Shown: in pieces, positions 17,400 to 25,452 of the stretch
How positions within the stretch are numbered: the stretch's first letter is position 1
How the letters are laid out: each line of letters starts with the position of its first letter
NCBI GenBank assembly: GCA_947643715.1
Contig: CANRXB010000002.1
Location: 1 to 64,000, forward strand
DNA length: 64,000 bases
From: an uncultured bacterium
GTDB lineage: Bacteria; Bacillota; Clostridia; Oscillospirales; Oscillospiraceae
Reading direction: 5' to 3'
Notes under the pieces: generated by a model
Told to the model about the DNA's origin: nothing
The model's database searches: none
Seen by the model: only the letters and a program-made list of their open reading frames with translations
Made by a program: the position numbers and the translations under genes

Positions 17400-17821
17400 C
17401 CCGCTCCTCCTCCCGCCAAGATCGCCCTCACGATCCTGGCGATCATCTCCTCCAGCGCCTCGCCCTTGACGGACACGTCCGCCGTCAACTCCAGCTTGCC
17501 CGCCTGGATGACCGCCTCGCCCCCGGCCTTCATCTCCACCGTCCCGCCCTGGATGGCCATCCTGTCCGCCTGGATGGTCACCCGGTCTGGCACGAGGTCC
17601 TGCCGGGCCCCCACTACGCAGGGGATCTCCCCTTTGCCCTGGATGACCAGCACCTGCTGGCCCACCATAGGGGCCCAACGATAGCCCGCCGGAGCGTATA
17701 CCTGCACGCCCCGCCGTTCACTGTCCAGCAGCACCGCCGTCTCCTCACCGCTCATGGTGACGATGCCTGTCTGGCCCTCGCCGCTCTCGGCGGGCCGTTT
17801 GTGCTGTCCGCTCAGCCACAT
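17396..17821 (-). CDS. Baseplate/spike protein, gpV-like
   Basis: A 141-residue protein with an OB-like first half (VLLDSERRGVQVYAPAGYRWAPMVGQQVLVIQGKGEIPCVVG) and a second half of short repeating strands (VTIQADRMAIQGGTVEMKAGGEAVIQAGKLELTADVSVKG). This resembles the gpV/XkdR-type spike hub, in which a beta-helical tip follows an OB fold. A GAGGAGGG site precedes the ATG. It is short for a full spike and carries no lysozyme domain. Confidence 0.7.
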   Translation of the reverse strand: MWLSGQHKRPAESGEGQTGIVTMSGEETAVLLDSERRGVQVYAPAGYRWAPMVGQQVLVIQGKGEIPCVVGARQDLVPDRVTIQADRMAIQGGTVEMKAGGEAVIQAGKLELTADVSVKGEALEEMIARIVRAILAGGGAG

Positions 17822-17862
17822 GGCTCTCCCTCCTCTGCCGTTGCTCTGCGCCTGTGCGCCGC

Positions 17863-18816
17863 CTATATCATCGCGTCCGTCTCCCCCAGCACCAGGGTTG
17901 TGGCCGTCCCGCCGCTGCCGCAGGACACCTCGGTCTGTGCCACCCGGTAACGCCCGTTGGCCCCGAAGCCGCTCAGCTCCACTACGGCCAGCTCCCCCGG
18001 CCATGCCAGGAACGCCCCGGCCACGGTGACGCGCATCCGCACCCGCGCGCTCCTCGCCGCCCGGAGCTGATAGTCCGCGGTATAGCGCATAGCGGCCGTC
18101 CCTGTGGTGTTGGGCACCGTGATCACCCGCCGCGCGCACCCGCCCTGGGCCGCGAACGCGTGGTCCGTCACCCACTGGGTCCCCCAGGTGGTCCGCCGCC
18201 GCACCGCCACCTGGCTGAGCACCCCGTGCCGCTCCTCCCGGTATTCCCAGCCGGTCACGGTGTCGCCGTCCCGGATGAGCAGCTCCTTCCCGCCGCTGTG
18301 CCCGTCCAGCACCAGCCGGCCCTGCCGGTCGAACCGGGGCACGATCCCTCCATGATAGCAGGCATACCGCCGCACCACGCTCCATTCGCTCTCCCCGCTG
18401 GTGACGGTGAAGCCGCTCACGGCGGGCAGGGACGCGCCCCCCACCGTCTCCACTCCGTAGGGCGTCACATGACCGGCCACGATGTCCGCCCGGGTACACC
18501 GCTGGTACTCCGCGGGCATGGCCTCGTTGTCCAGCAGGAGGGCGGCCATCCCCCGGCCGGACAGCTCCAGATACAGCCCGTCCTGTCCACAGACCACGGT
18601 GAACTCGTCCACCACTCCGGTGAACGCCCGCTCCCCCTCCCACTCAGCGAAGAACCGGCAGGCCCCGGACAGCAGCCGCTCCTGCCCCTTCTCCCACAGG
18701 CAGCGCAGGAAAAAGCTGTCGCAGGGGGTGTCCGTGCCATAGCAGAACCTCCAGCTCACAGCGGTGGGCAGCTCCAGCTCCTCGCCGCTGCCCAGCTCCA
18801 CCCAGCACTCGATCAT
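17863..18816 (-). CDS. Phage late control D-like baseplate hub (XkdQ)
   Basis: A 317-residue tail hub protein of the gpD/XkdQ family. It begins MIECWVELGSGEELELPTAVSW, contains GVVDEFTVVCGQDGLYLELSGRGMAALLLDNEA, typical of the hub's first barrel, and a later DGHSGGKELLIRDGDTVTGWEY segment. Such hubs cap the tail tube and hold the spike. The start codon overlaps the LysM protein's stop (ATGA). Position after a LysM protein and before a gpV-like protein is the PBSX order xkdP-xkdQ-xkdR. Confidence 0.85.
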   Translation of the reverse strand: MIECWVELGSGEELELPTAVSWRFCYGTDTPCDSFFLRCLWEKGQERLLSGACRFFAEWEGERAFTGVVDEFTVVCGQDGLYLELSGRGMAALLLDNEAMPAEYQRCTRADIVAGHVTPYGVETVGGASLPAVSGFTVTSGESEWSVVRRYACYHGGIVPRFDRQGRLVLDGHSGGKELLIRDGDTVTGWEYREERHGVLSQVAVRRRTTWGTQWVTDHAFAAQGGCARRVITVPNTTGTAAMRYTADYQLRAARSARVRMRVTVAGAFLAWPGELAVVELSGFGANGRYRVAQTEVSCGSGGTATTLVLGETDAMI

Positions 18817-19388
18817 CGTATCCTCACCTTCTGTCCGGGATAGATGAGGTTGGGGTTGCGGATGGAAGGGTTGAGCTCCACGATCCGGGCCAGCGCCACC
18901 CCGTACCGCCGGGCCAGCCCCCACAGGGTGTCGCCCCGGACCACGGTATGCCACTGTCCGCTCTGGGCCTCCTCCCCGGCGCCGGCGTCCCCGTCGGCCA
19001 CCGGATGCCGCACCGTGAGCCCGGTATCCCCGGCGCCCTCCTCCACCTCCCAGAACTCGAAGGAGTAGGCCACATAGTCCCGCCGCGGGGCCTGCCGCAG
19101 CTCCAGCGCGGCGAACCATGCCGTCGTGGTCATCCAGACCGGATGGACCAGCACCCCCGGCGTCTCCTCATAGAACACCGTGGCCAGCTCTTTGAACAAG
19201 CTGTAGGCCCGCTCTCCCACGAACTCTCCCTCTCCCCGCAGCACGCGCCTGGTCTGTCCCAGGCTCTGCAAGTGATGCAGGCCGAAGGGGATCTTATGCA
19301 CCGCCAGCTTGCGTTCGAAGGCGATGGAATACACCCTTGGGTTATGGGGCCATACGAAGCTCTTGAAGCGCATGGGCGCAAGGATCAT
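18813..19388 (-). CDS. LysM-domain tail protein (XkdP-like)
   Basis: A 191-residue protein. Its C-terminal 50 residues are a LysM domain (WHTVVRGDTLWGLARRYGVALARIVELNPSIRNPNLIYPGQKVRI). The N-terminal part (VHKIPFGLHHLQSLGQTRRVLRGEGEF) is typical of gp53/XkdP-type tail proteins. It links the tail to the baseplate hub and may touch peptidoglycan. GGAG lies before the ATG, and the stop overlaps the hub gene. A tape-measure gene should be directly upstream, but only a short ORF is found there. Confidence 0.86.
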   Translation of the reverse strand: MILAPMRFKSFVWPHNPRVYSIAFERKLAVHKIPFGLHHLQSLGQTRRVLRGEGEFVGERAYSLFKELATVFYEETPGVLVHPVWMTTTAWFAALELRQAPRRDYVAYSFEFWEVEEGAGDTGLTVRHPVADGDAGAGEEAQSGQWHTVVRGDTLWGLARRYGVALARIVELNPSIRNPNLIYPGQKVRIR

Positions 19389-19460
19389 GCTCTCTCTCCT
19401 CTCTCGCCCCCGGGGCGCTGCCCCGGGGGCATATATGGAGCGGCTTTGTATGCCGCACGC

Positions 19461-20156
19461 TCAAAATATGCTCAGCCCGCCGTCATATCTCCGGCTGTCC
19501 CGGCGCACCGCCCGGTCCAGCTCGTCCACGGTGAGGGCCGCGGTCCGTCCCGGCTCCTCCGCCCGGAACGTCCGCCCCGCCTGCTCCACCGGAAGGGCCT
19601 GGACCGGCGGCAGGCCGGCCCGCACGGTCTGCCGGTACAGCGTCTCCAGCCCCTGCCCGTCCGCCGTCTCTCTGTGCGCCTGGATCTGCGCCGTCTCCGC
19701 CTCCGGTGCCTGCCCCGGCACGCTCAGCTCCGGCACTTCCACATCCCGGGCCCCCGGCGTCCTCAGCACCGCGCGGCTGTTGGGGCGCATCACCGGGACC
19801 ATGGCCGCGTCCCACCATGGCGCGGCCGTCAGCCCGATCCCGTCCTCCTCCTGTGTGCCGCCGCTCACCGGCCCAGGCGTGCCCGGCACGTCGATCTGCT
19901 CTCCTGGCGTCGTCGGGCCTGGTCCCGCCGTCTGCTCCGGCGCTCCCCCATCCGCCGGGGCGAGATCGGCCTCTCCCCAGGCCGGGCCCGGGCGGGCCGT
20001 TCCCCTGTCCTCCTCCGGGTCCTCCTGTGCCTCCATCCCAGGGACCCGGGCGGCGGGGACCGCCGCCACGGCCGTCCCGGCCTCGTCCTCGCTCTTCTCT
20101 TCCCCGTCATCCTCATCGTCCATCATCGCCAGCAGCTCCTCCAGCCGATCGACCAA
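19461..20156 (-). CDS. Short acidic protein in the tape-measure position
   Basis: A 231-residue protein rich in Glu, Asp, Pro, Gly and Ala. The first ~150 residues (DDEDDGEEKSEDEAG and following) look disordered. The last ~70 contain RQTVRAGLPPVQALPVEQAGRTFRAEE and TVDELDRAVRRDSRRYDGGLSIF, which may fold. In contractile phages this slot, after the frameshifted chaperone and before the LysM protein, holds a tape measure of 500-1500 residues. No hydrophobic helices or long coiled coil are visible. It starts at TTG after a G-rich ribosome site and overlaps the chaperone extension. Function unknown; it could be a minimal tape measure or a remnant. Confidence 0.7.
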   Translation of the reverse strand: MVDRLEELLAMMDDEDDGEEKSEDEAGTAVAAVPAARVPGMEAQEDPEEDRGTARPGPAWGEADLAPADGGAPEQTAGPGPTTPGEQIDVPGTPGPVSGGTQEEDGIGLTAAPWWDAAMVPVMRPNSRAVLRTPGARDVEVPELSVPGQAPEAETAQIQAHRETADGQGLETLYRQTVRAGLPPVQALPVEQAGRTFRAEEPGRTAALTVDELDRAVRRDSRRYDGGLSIF

Positions 20157-20475
20157 CGTCCCCGCCCCCTTTCAGCCTCTGATACCGCTCCCAGTCGAAT
20201 CCCTGATTGACCGCCCAGCCCTCCCGCGGCGCGCCGCACACCGGGCACGGCTCCTCTTCCGCTCTCCTGCGGCAATCGGGGCACAGCCGGGCCAGCTCCT
20301 CCTCCTGGTCCAGCGCCAGGTTGAGCGCACACCACAGGTAGTCCCGATCGGTCATCCTTTTCGCACGTTCCTCCGTGGGCAGAGCGCCAAACAGACGGAG
20401 CACGCGCCACTGAAGGCGCTCATAACGCGCGTGCTCCAGGCTTTTTTTCGCCGTTCCAGCTCCCGTTCCCCGCAC
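20113..20475 (-). CDS. -1 frame extension of the tail assembly chaperone (T part)
   Basis: This open frame has no convincing start of its own. A slippery A-AAA-AAA heptamer at 20442-20448 would carry ribosomes from the upstream chaperone frame into it. The fused product would be about 219 residues. After the slip the sequence reads SLEHARYERLQWRVLRLFGALPTEERAKRMTDRDYLWCALNLALD and then a zinc ribbon (CPDCRRR...CPVCGAP). This is the G/GT arrangement known from lambda-like and Mu-like tails, where the GT form recruits tail-tube and tape-measure proteins. Confidence 0.75.
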   Translation of the reverse strand: MRGTGAGTAKKSLEHARYERLQWRVLRLFGALPTEERAKRMTDRDYLWCALNLALDQEEELARLCPDCRRRAEEEPCPVCGAPREGWAVNQGFDWERYQRLKGGGDVGRSAGGAAGDDGR

Positions 20476-20771
20476 AGCGGCGAGGGATTATGCTCCCTGT
20501 TGAACTGCGCCCAACGGTCCGCCAGCGCCGCGATCTCCTCCACCCGCAGTGCCGCCAGCGCGGCCTGCCCGTCCCCGAACACCGGCTTCCCCTTCCGCTC
20601 CAGCGCCCGGGCCACCAGACACGCGTTCCGGCACAGCGCCCGCTCCCGGCCGTCCTGGGCCAGCGAGTCCCCTTCCCGCCGGGCCTCCAGCACCTCCCAG
20701 GCGGACAGCAGCCGTAGCTCCCCCGCGTCCACCTTCACCCGGTCTGGGCCGGCCCAAAACCTGCCGTCCAT
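20352..20771 (-). CDS. Tail assembly chaperone (G part, XkdN-like)
   Basis: A 139-residue protein directly after the tail-tube gene (TAA followed at once by ATG). Size and place fit the XkdN/gpG tail chaperone. Residues 1-110 look like folded coding sequence (GELRLLSAWEVLEARREGDSLAQDGRERALCRNACLVARAL). The last ~30 residues are Arg- and Cys-rich, which fits the unshifted tail after the slippery A7 at 20442-20448. Confidence 0.8.
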   Translation of the reverse strand: MDGRFWAGPDRVKVDAGELRLLSAWEVLEARREGDSLAQDGRERALCRNACLVARALERKGKPVFGDGQAALAALRVEEIAALADRWAQFNREHNPSPLCGERELERRKKAWSTRVMSAFSGACSVCLALCPRRNVRKG

Positions 20772-21185
20772 TTACGCCGCCGTCTCCATCCGGTTCCTGG
20801 CCACCAGGGTGAGCTTCTCCACCACCATCTTGCCGAGCTGGGCGTCCTCCTGGATGTCGCTCCACTGGCAGTCGGAATAGATGACCTTCCGGTCCGGCTT
20901 GCAGATGACCAGAGAAAAGTCCCTCATGCTGTAGAAGTCCAGCCCGTCGGCGATGGCCCGGTCGGTGGCATACAGCCGGGTGAGCTGGATCACATAGTTC
21001 TGGGGGCCCTGCACGGTGGCCACAGGCTCCTCCTCCCCGAACGCCTCTATCGCGTAGGAGCTCCGGGTGGTCTTGCAGTTATAGCTCTGTACCACCGCCA
21101 CCTTCTGCCCGTCCAGCTCCAGCCAGATGTCCGAGCTGGTGGGAAAACCTGCCGCGCTGAGCTGCGCGTTGAAATTCTCGCTCAT
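20772..21185 (-). CDS. Contractile tail tube protein (XkdM-like)
   Basis: A 137-residue tail tube subunit. It begins MSENFNAQLSAAGFPTSSDIWLELDGQKVAVVQSYNCKTTRSSYAIEAFGEEEPVATVQG, with LTRLYATDRAIADGLDFYSMRDFSLVICKPDRKVIYSDC, the standard XkdM/phage-like element PBSX tube pattern. It stacks as rings inside the sheath. It lies between the sheath and chaperone genes as expected. GGGGAGCGAGGT precedes the start. Confidence 0.9.
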   Translation of the reverse strand: MSENFNAQLSAAGFPTSSDIWLELDGQKVAVVQSYNCKTTRSSYAIEAFGEEEPVATVQGPQNYVIQLTRLYATDRAIADGLDFYSMRDFSLVICKPDRKVIYSDCQWSDIQEDAQLGKMVVEKLTLVARNRMETAA

Positions 21186-21198
21186 ACCTCGCTCCCCC

Positions 21199-22233
21199 TT
21201 ACACTGTGATGTGCGCGGACAGCCACACTTGGTTCAGGCCGTGGGCCACGGTGAAGGCGAACTCCACCAGGCAGACCGTGGGGTCGCTGTCCAGGGCGGA
21301 CACCGTGACGTCCTCGTAGCTGTCGATGATCTCCCTGCCCAACCGCTTCTCCAGCTCCATCACCGTCTGGGAGCGTATGGCGCCCCGGCTCTGGGCCGTG
21401 TTCTTGGCCCGGCTGAACTTGGCGCGCAGGGCGCTGCGGATGCCTGGGATCACCTCGTCCACCACCAGGATCGTGGTCAGCTCCCTCCATGTGGTATCCG
21501 CCGCGCCGCCGGTCTTGGTGCGGGTGGTCACCCCCCGCACCACATAGCATGTCCCCGCCAATGTCTCCAGCGGGGTCACGCCCCCTTGGATCAGCAGGTC
21601 CACCTCTGCGTCGTCATAGGTCCGCTCCAGCTCCTCCAGCCCATAGAGCTGCGCGCCGCCCAAGGGCAGCGCGGGGTCGCTGTTCCCAGCGATGGCGCCT
21701 GCCGCCGCCGCGGCGCACATGGCGCCGCCGGAGCCGTCCCCCCCGCCGGGTGCCACCAGCACCACCCGCTCGCAGTTGAGCTGAGCGGCCCGCTGGGTGA
21801 GCTGGGCCACCGTCTCCGCCGCCGCGCCGCCCACCACGGCGATGCGCTCCCTGCGTGCGGCGGAGCATTCGGTCACCATGGTCTTGAGCGCCTGCTGCAC
21901 GTTCAGCTTCGTGCTGTCGCACACCACCACGGCCACGTCCTCCAGGGCCGCTACCGTGGCGAAGGCCGTCGAGTAGTCCCCGCTGGCGGGCACGCCGTAC
22001 ACCATCCCCGCGCCGTTGCGGATGGCGATCCGGGCCATCCGGCTCAGCACGCACTCGCCCACGTCCGCCGCCGCTTTGCTGTAGCTGGTCCACTGATAGC
22101 ACCTCTTGCCGTCCGCGTTGTCCAGAGCGGCCACCACCGCCACCTTCCCGCCGCCTGCGGCGGCGGCTGTCAAGCTGGACGTCTCATAGGAGGAATACAC
22201 CCCCGGTCTTTCGTGCCTTGTCACCGCACTCAT
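21199..22233 (-). CDS. Contractile tail sheath protein (XkdK-like)
   Basis: A 344-residue sheath subunit, the contractile motor of the tail. The N-terminus (HERPGVYSSYETSS) and C-terminal half (TTWRELTTILVVDEVIPGIRSALRAKFSRAKNTAQSRGAIRSQTVMELEKRLGREIIDSYEDVTV) match the phage sheath family; the C-terminal strand that hooks neighbouring subunits is intact. It is shorter than PBSX XkdK (~466), mainly in the middle domain. ATGA overlaps the upstream gene. Confidence 0.92.
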   Translation of the reverse strand: MSAVTRHERPGVYSSYETSSLTAAAAGGGKVAVVAALDNADGKRCYQWTSYSKAAADVGECVLSRMARIAIRNGAGMVYGVPASGDYSTAFATVAALEDVAVVVCDSTKLNVQQALKTMVTECSAARRERIAVVGGAAAETVAQLTQRAAQLNCERVVLVAPGGGDGSGGAMCAAAAAGAIAGNSDPALPLGGAQLYGLEELERTYDDAEVDLLIQGGVTPLETLAGTCYVVRGVTTRTKTGGAADTTWRELTTILVVDEVIPGIRSALRAKFSRAKNTAQSRGAIRSQTVMELEKRLGREIIDSYEDVTVSALDSDPTVCLVEFAFTVAHGLNQVWLSAHITV

Positions 22234-22733
22234 CTCATTCTCCCCTTCACTTCAAAGTCCGTGAACATCTCACCGGCCTCGCCGGGCGCGACCACCAGCC
22301 ACCCCCTGCACCGGCAGTCGATCTGCTGGCGGTAGAGACCTTCGTTTTCCAGGAACTCCACCCGCCCTGTCTGGATCTCCAGCGCGGTGAGCCCCGCCGC
22401 TCCCTGGCACACCAGAGTCTCCGCCACGCGCTCCGCCGCTGCCTGGCAGACGCTCTCCCCTGCGTCTCTGGGGGCAAAGACGTCCAGCGCCAGGGTGAGC
22501 TCCGCTTCCCGGCCATAGATCTCCCGTTCCCGGCCGGTCTCCGGGTCGGTCCGCGTCCCCAGATAGTCCTTGAAGCCTCCCGGCTCGCACACCATCCGGC
22601 TGAGGGAGACCGCCGTCACCGCCTCCCGCCACCGGGCGGCCCGGGCGCTCTCCATGGCTGCCACGGCGTTCAGCCCGTTCTGGCGGAGCTGCTCCGCCAC
22701 CTGCTCCCGCAGGGCGTTCAGCGCCCCGCTCAC
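22230..22733 (-). CDS. Tail terminator/neck protein (XkdJ-position)
   Basis: A 167-residue protein between head-closure and sheath genes. It starts at a GTG overlapping the upstream stop (GTGA), giving MSGALNALREQVAEQLRQNGLNAVAAMESARAARW. A central conserved-looking stretch, KDYLGTRTDPETGREREIYGREAELTLALDVFAPRD, fits tail-completion proteins that cap the tube. Identification rests mainly on position and size. Confidence 0.7.
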   Translation of the reverse strand: MSGALNALREQVAEQLRQNGLNAVAAMESARAARWREAVTAVSLSRMVCEPGGFKDYLGTRTDPETGREREIYGREAELTLALDVFAPRDAGESVCQAAAERVAETLVCQGAAGLTALEIQTGRVEFLENEGLYRQQIDCRCRGWLVVAPGEAGEMFTDFEVKGRMR

Positions 22734-23065
22734 GGCGCGTTCTCCGGGCAGGCCCGCAGGGCCAGCCACAAATGGGTGACCGTTCCTCCCACCCAGATAG
22801 GCCGCACGGTCATCACCTCATAGTCCTGTCCGCCCCAGCTCACCCAGCCGCCCGGGCCGATCTGGTCCAGCGGGAGCCCCGGCTCGGCCAGCCCCAAGAA
22901 GCGGTCTTGAGAGAAACTGCCCAGCGCCCCGGCGGCATACTGCTGATCCACCTTCGTCATGGGCTGGACGATGGCCATCCCCCGGTCCAGTTCCGTGCCG
23001 TCCTCCCGGCGGCATATCAGCTCCTGTCCATAGGTCCTGATGATCCCTGCGAACGCTCCGGTCAA
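22730..23065 (-). CDS. Head-closure protein, XkdH-like
   Basis: A 111-residue protein starting at TTG overlapping the previous stop (TTGA). Text such as TYGQELICRREDGTELDRGMAIVQPM and GWVSWGGQDYEVMTVRPIWVGGTVTHLWLAL is typical of small beta-barrel head-closure (SPP1 gp16/XkdH-like) proteins, which seal the portal and accept the tail. The ribosome site is a G-rich stretch. Confidence 0.7.
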   Translation of the reverse strand: MTGAFAGIIRTYGQELICRREDGTELDRGMAIVQPMTKVDQQYAAGALGSFSQDRFLGLAEPGLPLDQIGPGGWVSWGGQDYEVMTVRPIWVGGTVTHLWLALRACPENAP

Positions 23066-23412
23066 CCCCTCACCCCCCGGAACACGAACCCGTCGTCCCG
23101 CAGGAAGGGGGCCATGAGATCCATGGCCCGCCGGAACAGCTCCCCGCTGTCCCCGCCTCCTTCCCGGCGCACGGTCATGTCCCCGGCGGACAGCGCCGTC
23201 ACGCCGGACATGACCTGTCCGTCCCGCAGCCAGCCCAACGCCAGCCACGCCGCCGCCAAAGGATAGGCCCCTTCGCAGTCCTCCCGCGTCACGCCTTCGC
23301 GCAGCCGCCTGTCCAGCATCCGGCAGGCGTTGACGCACAGCGTGCGCAGCAGCTCCTCGTCCTGCCCTTCCTCGCACAGCGCCTGCACCAGCTCCAATAC
23401 CTGTTGCGTCAT
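23062..23412 (-). CDS. Head-tail connector protein, gp6/gp15-like
   Basis: A 116-residue, mostly alpha-helical protein (MTQQVLELVQALCEEGQDEELLRTLCVNACRMLDRRLREG) in the position of the gp6/gp15-like connector that docks on the portal. Helical content, size and position support the call. No catalytic motif is present. The stop is shared with the next TTG start. Confidence 0.72.
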   Translation of the reverse strand: MTQQVLELVQALCEEGQDEELLRTLCVNACRMLDRRLREGVTREDCEGAYPLAAAWLALGWLRDGQVMSGVTALSAGDMTVRREGGGDSGELFRRAMDLMAPFLRDDGFVFRGVRG

Positions 23413-23423
23413 CCGATCCTCCC

Positions 23424-24299
23424 TTAAATGAGGAAGGCCCTGTCGGCGGCCTCAGGAGGCGCCGCATCCTCGCCGTAGCTCAGTTGCACCCCCGCCGTCA
23501 ACAGCCGGTCGGCCCTCTTCCGGTACAGTTCGATCAGTCCCAGCAGCTCTTCCTCGTCCAGCCGCCCGGCCACCCGCTCCAGCAGGGCGTGTCCCGCCTC
23601 CGGCTCGGCGATCCCCGCCAGGCGCACCATCTCCCGGCGCAGGCCCTTGAGGTATCTCCGGCCCAGCCGGGCCTCGTCCTCCATCCGGCGTTTGGCGCTC
23701 TTGATGACCCCGGCCCGCCGCTGGGCGGGCACCGCCACGAAGGACCATTCGTAAGCGTCCGTGGCCCCGGTGAGCACACCATGACAGAGCTGCCCGTCAT
23801 ACTCTCTCCCCTTCTCGTGGGGACAGGACCCGATCTCTCCGCCGCAGATGGAGCATACCACTCGCTCCACGGCGCATCCCACGCTGATCTCCCGCTTGAT
23901 GCCGCCGTCGATCTCGGCGATGAGGCCGGCGTTCTCTCCGGTCCTCATCATGTACGCCCAGCCTTTCAAGCAGCGGTAGGGCCTCCCGTCGCAGGTGACT
24001 GCGCCGTCCTCGTCCACCACCTGTGTGCGGTAGATCCGGGCGGTCTGTCCCCTGGCGGACCACTGGTGGTCGAACACCCCGGACACCCCCACGAACAGCG
24101 CTCCCAGTTCGTCCAGCGTCTCGTCGCCGAACCGCTCGAAGTCCCGGTCCACATCGTTGTCGCACAGCCTCATGGCGAAGGTGTACACCTCGTCCGCCCC
24201 CAGCTCACGCCGGGCCAGCGCGTTGATGAGGGCGAGCTCGTCCGCCTCCGGCGTACCGATCCCCTTGACCACCGCATCCTTATCGATCTGCATCTCCAT
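23424..24299 (-). CDS. Putative prohead protease/scaffold (XkdF-like)
   Basis: A 291-residue protein. The first 200 residues have the layout of head-maturation proteases: TFAMRLCDNDVDRDFERFGDETLDELGALFVGVSGVFDHQWSARGQTARIYRTQV with a His-x-x-Ser, then KREISVGCAVERVVCSICGGEIGSCPHEKGREYDG and EWSFVAVPAQRRAG. His and Ser in these blocks are candidate catalytic residues, and a CxxC pair is also present. The C-terminal part is helical and may be scaffold. It follows the portal (20-base overlap) rather than preceding the capsid gene, an unusual order. Confidence 0.75.
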   Translation of the reverse strand: MEMQIDKDAVVKGIGTPEADELALINALARRELGADEVYTFAMRLCDNDVDRDFERFGDETLDELGALFVGVSGVFDHQWSARGQTARIYRTQVVDEDGAVTCDGRPYRCLKGWAYMMRTGENAGLIAEIDGGIKREISVGCAVERVVCSICGGEIGSCPHEKGREYDGQLCHGVLTGATDAYEWSFVAVPAQRRAGVIKSAKRRMEDEARLGRRYLKGLRREMVRLAGIAEPEAGHALLERVAGRLDEEELLGLIELYRKRADRLLTAGVQLSYGEDAAPPEAADRAFLI

Positions 24300-25452
24300 C
24301 CTCCTCTACGGCCCTGGCCTGGGCCCGATACAGTGCCGCTCTGGCCTGCGCCTCCTCGTCCTGGAGGTTCACGTCCGCCCAGTCCACCTCCACCCGGCTG
24401 TCATGGCCCTGCAGCCGCAGCCACAGCTCGCATACCCGCTCCACCACCGGCTCCAGGCTGCGCCGGATGGCGGCGATCTCACTGGTCATGATGTCCGCCT
24501 GCTGGCTGCTCATGCGCTCGGTGGACGACCAGCTCAGGCCCAGCAGGAAGGGCGGGATCCCCGTCTTGGCCACCAGTTGCTCCAGGATCTGCCGCACGGG
24601 GACCTCGCTGTCCAGGATCTGGTTGTCCGCTCCGATGGTCCGTATCTCCACGTCCCCCGCAGCCACGAAGTCCCGCACGGTCCCGTCCCGCCCCGCCTGC
24701 ATGGCTGCGCTCCATTCCCGGGCCACCTGGCCGCACCGGTCCTGCATCGCCGCGCCGTCCTCGCCTTTGCACACCACGGCGAAGCGCACGTTGCCCATAC
24801 GCTCCCAATTCTTCCCCATGGCCTGGAAGATCTTCAGCAGGATCCCCGCCAGGAAGGGCATGGAGCGCAGCATGGACGCCCCATAAGGGGCCCCGGTCTC
24901 CGGCTGGAAGGGGGTGAACAGCAGCAGCTCCTGCCTGGGCAGCTCCCGCACCGTCCCGTCGCTGTCCCGGGCGCACAGGGCAAAGTCCAGCGGGCTCTCT
25001 CCCTCCCGGATCTCCACCCGGTCCACATCGCCGCACAGCAGCGCGGCCACGCCGCGCCCGTCCCGGGCGGGGACGATCTCGCCCACCGCCCGGCCGCACA
25101 CGAGCATCGAGTCCAGGTATTGGTCCAGAAAGCTCTGGATGCCTCTCTGGCCCCGGCCCACCGGCACGGTGCGCAGGAACCGTTCCAGATCCTCCTGGGC
25201 CTCCTCGTCCCGGCAGGTCACGGACACCCCGCCGCACAGCCGGATCAGCTTGCACACGGCGGCGTCCACCACGGGCACCGCTTCCCGAAGGGCCCGGTAC
25301 AGGGCGGTCTCCCCCCGGCCCAGGGGCACATATCCGTCCAACTGCATGAAGGGGTGCCGTCCTGCGTCCCGGAGCTGTACGGCCGCCGCTGCCTTGCGCC
25401 GCTCTTTCTTCCGGCGCGGCAGGTCCACGTTCCGTCTGCTCCCGCCCATCAC
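24280..25452 (-). CDS. Phage portal protein
   Basis: A 390-residue portal, the dodecameric channel through which DNA is packaged. Features include GETALYRALREAVPVVDAAVCKLIRLCGG near the start, PFQPETGAPYGASMLRSMPFLAGILLKIFQAMGKNWERMGNVRF in the middle and the conserved KTGIPPFLLGLSWSSTERMSSQQADIMTSEI near residue 310. Length is short-to-normal. ATGA overlaps the capsid gene stop, so it is translated after the capsid gene, the reverse of the usual order. Confidence 0.9.
   Translation of the reverse strand: MMGGSRRNVDLPRRKKERRKAAAAVQLRDAGRHPFMQLDGYVPLGRGETALYRALREAVPVVDAAVCKLIRLCGGVSVTCRDEEAQEDLERFLRTVPVGRGQRGIQSFLDQYLDSMLVCGRAVGEIVPARDGRGVAALLCGDVDRVEIREGESPLDFALCARDSDGTVRELPRQELLLFTPFQPETGAPYGASMLRSMPFLAGILLKIFQAMGKNWERMGNVRFAVVCKGEDGAAMQDRCGQVAREWSAAMQAGRDGTVRDFVAAGDVEIRTIGADNQILDSEVPVRQILEQLVAKTGIPPFLLGLSWSSTERMSSQQADIMTSEIAAIRRSLEPVVERVCELWLRLQGHDSRVEVDWADVNLQDEEAQARAALYRAQARAVEEDGDADR

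Noticed and set aside
20352..20475. The overlap of chaperone frames as a simple mutation
   Set aside because: A slippery heptamer sits in the exact register, and this frameshift is a conserved tail-gene mechanism, so programmed slippage is more likely than decay.
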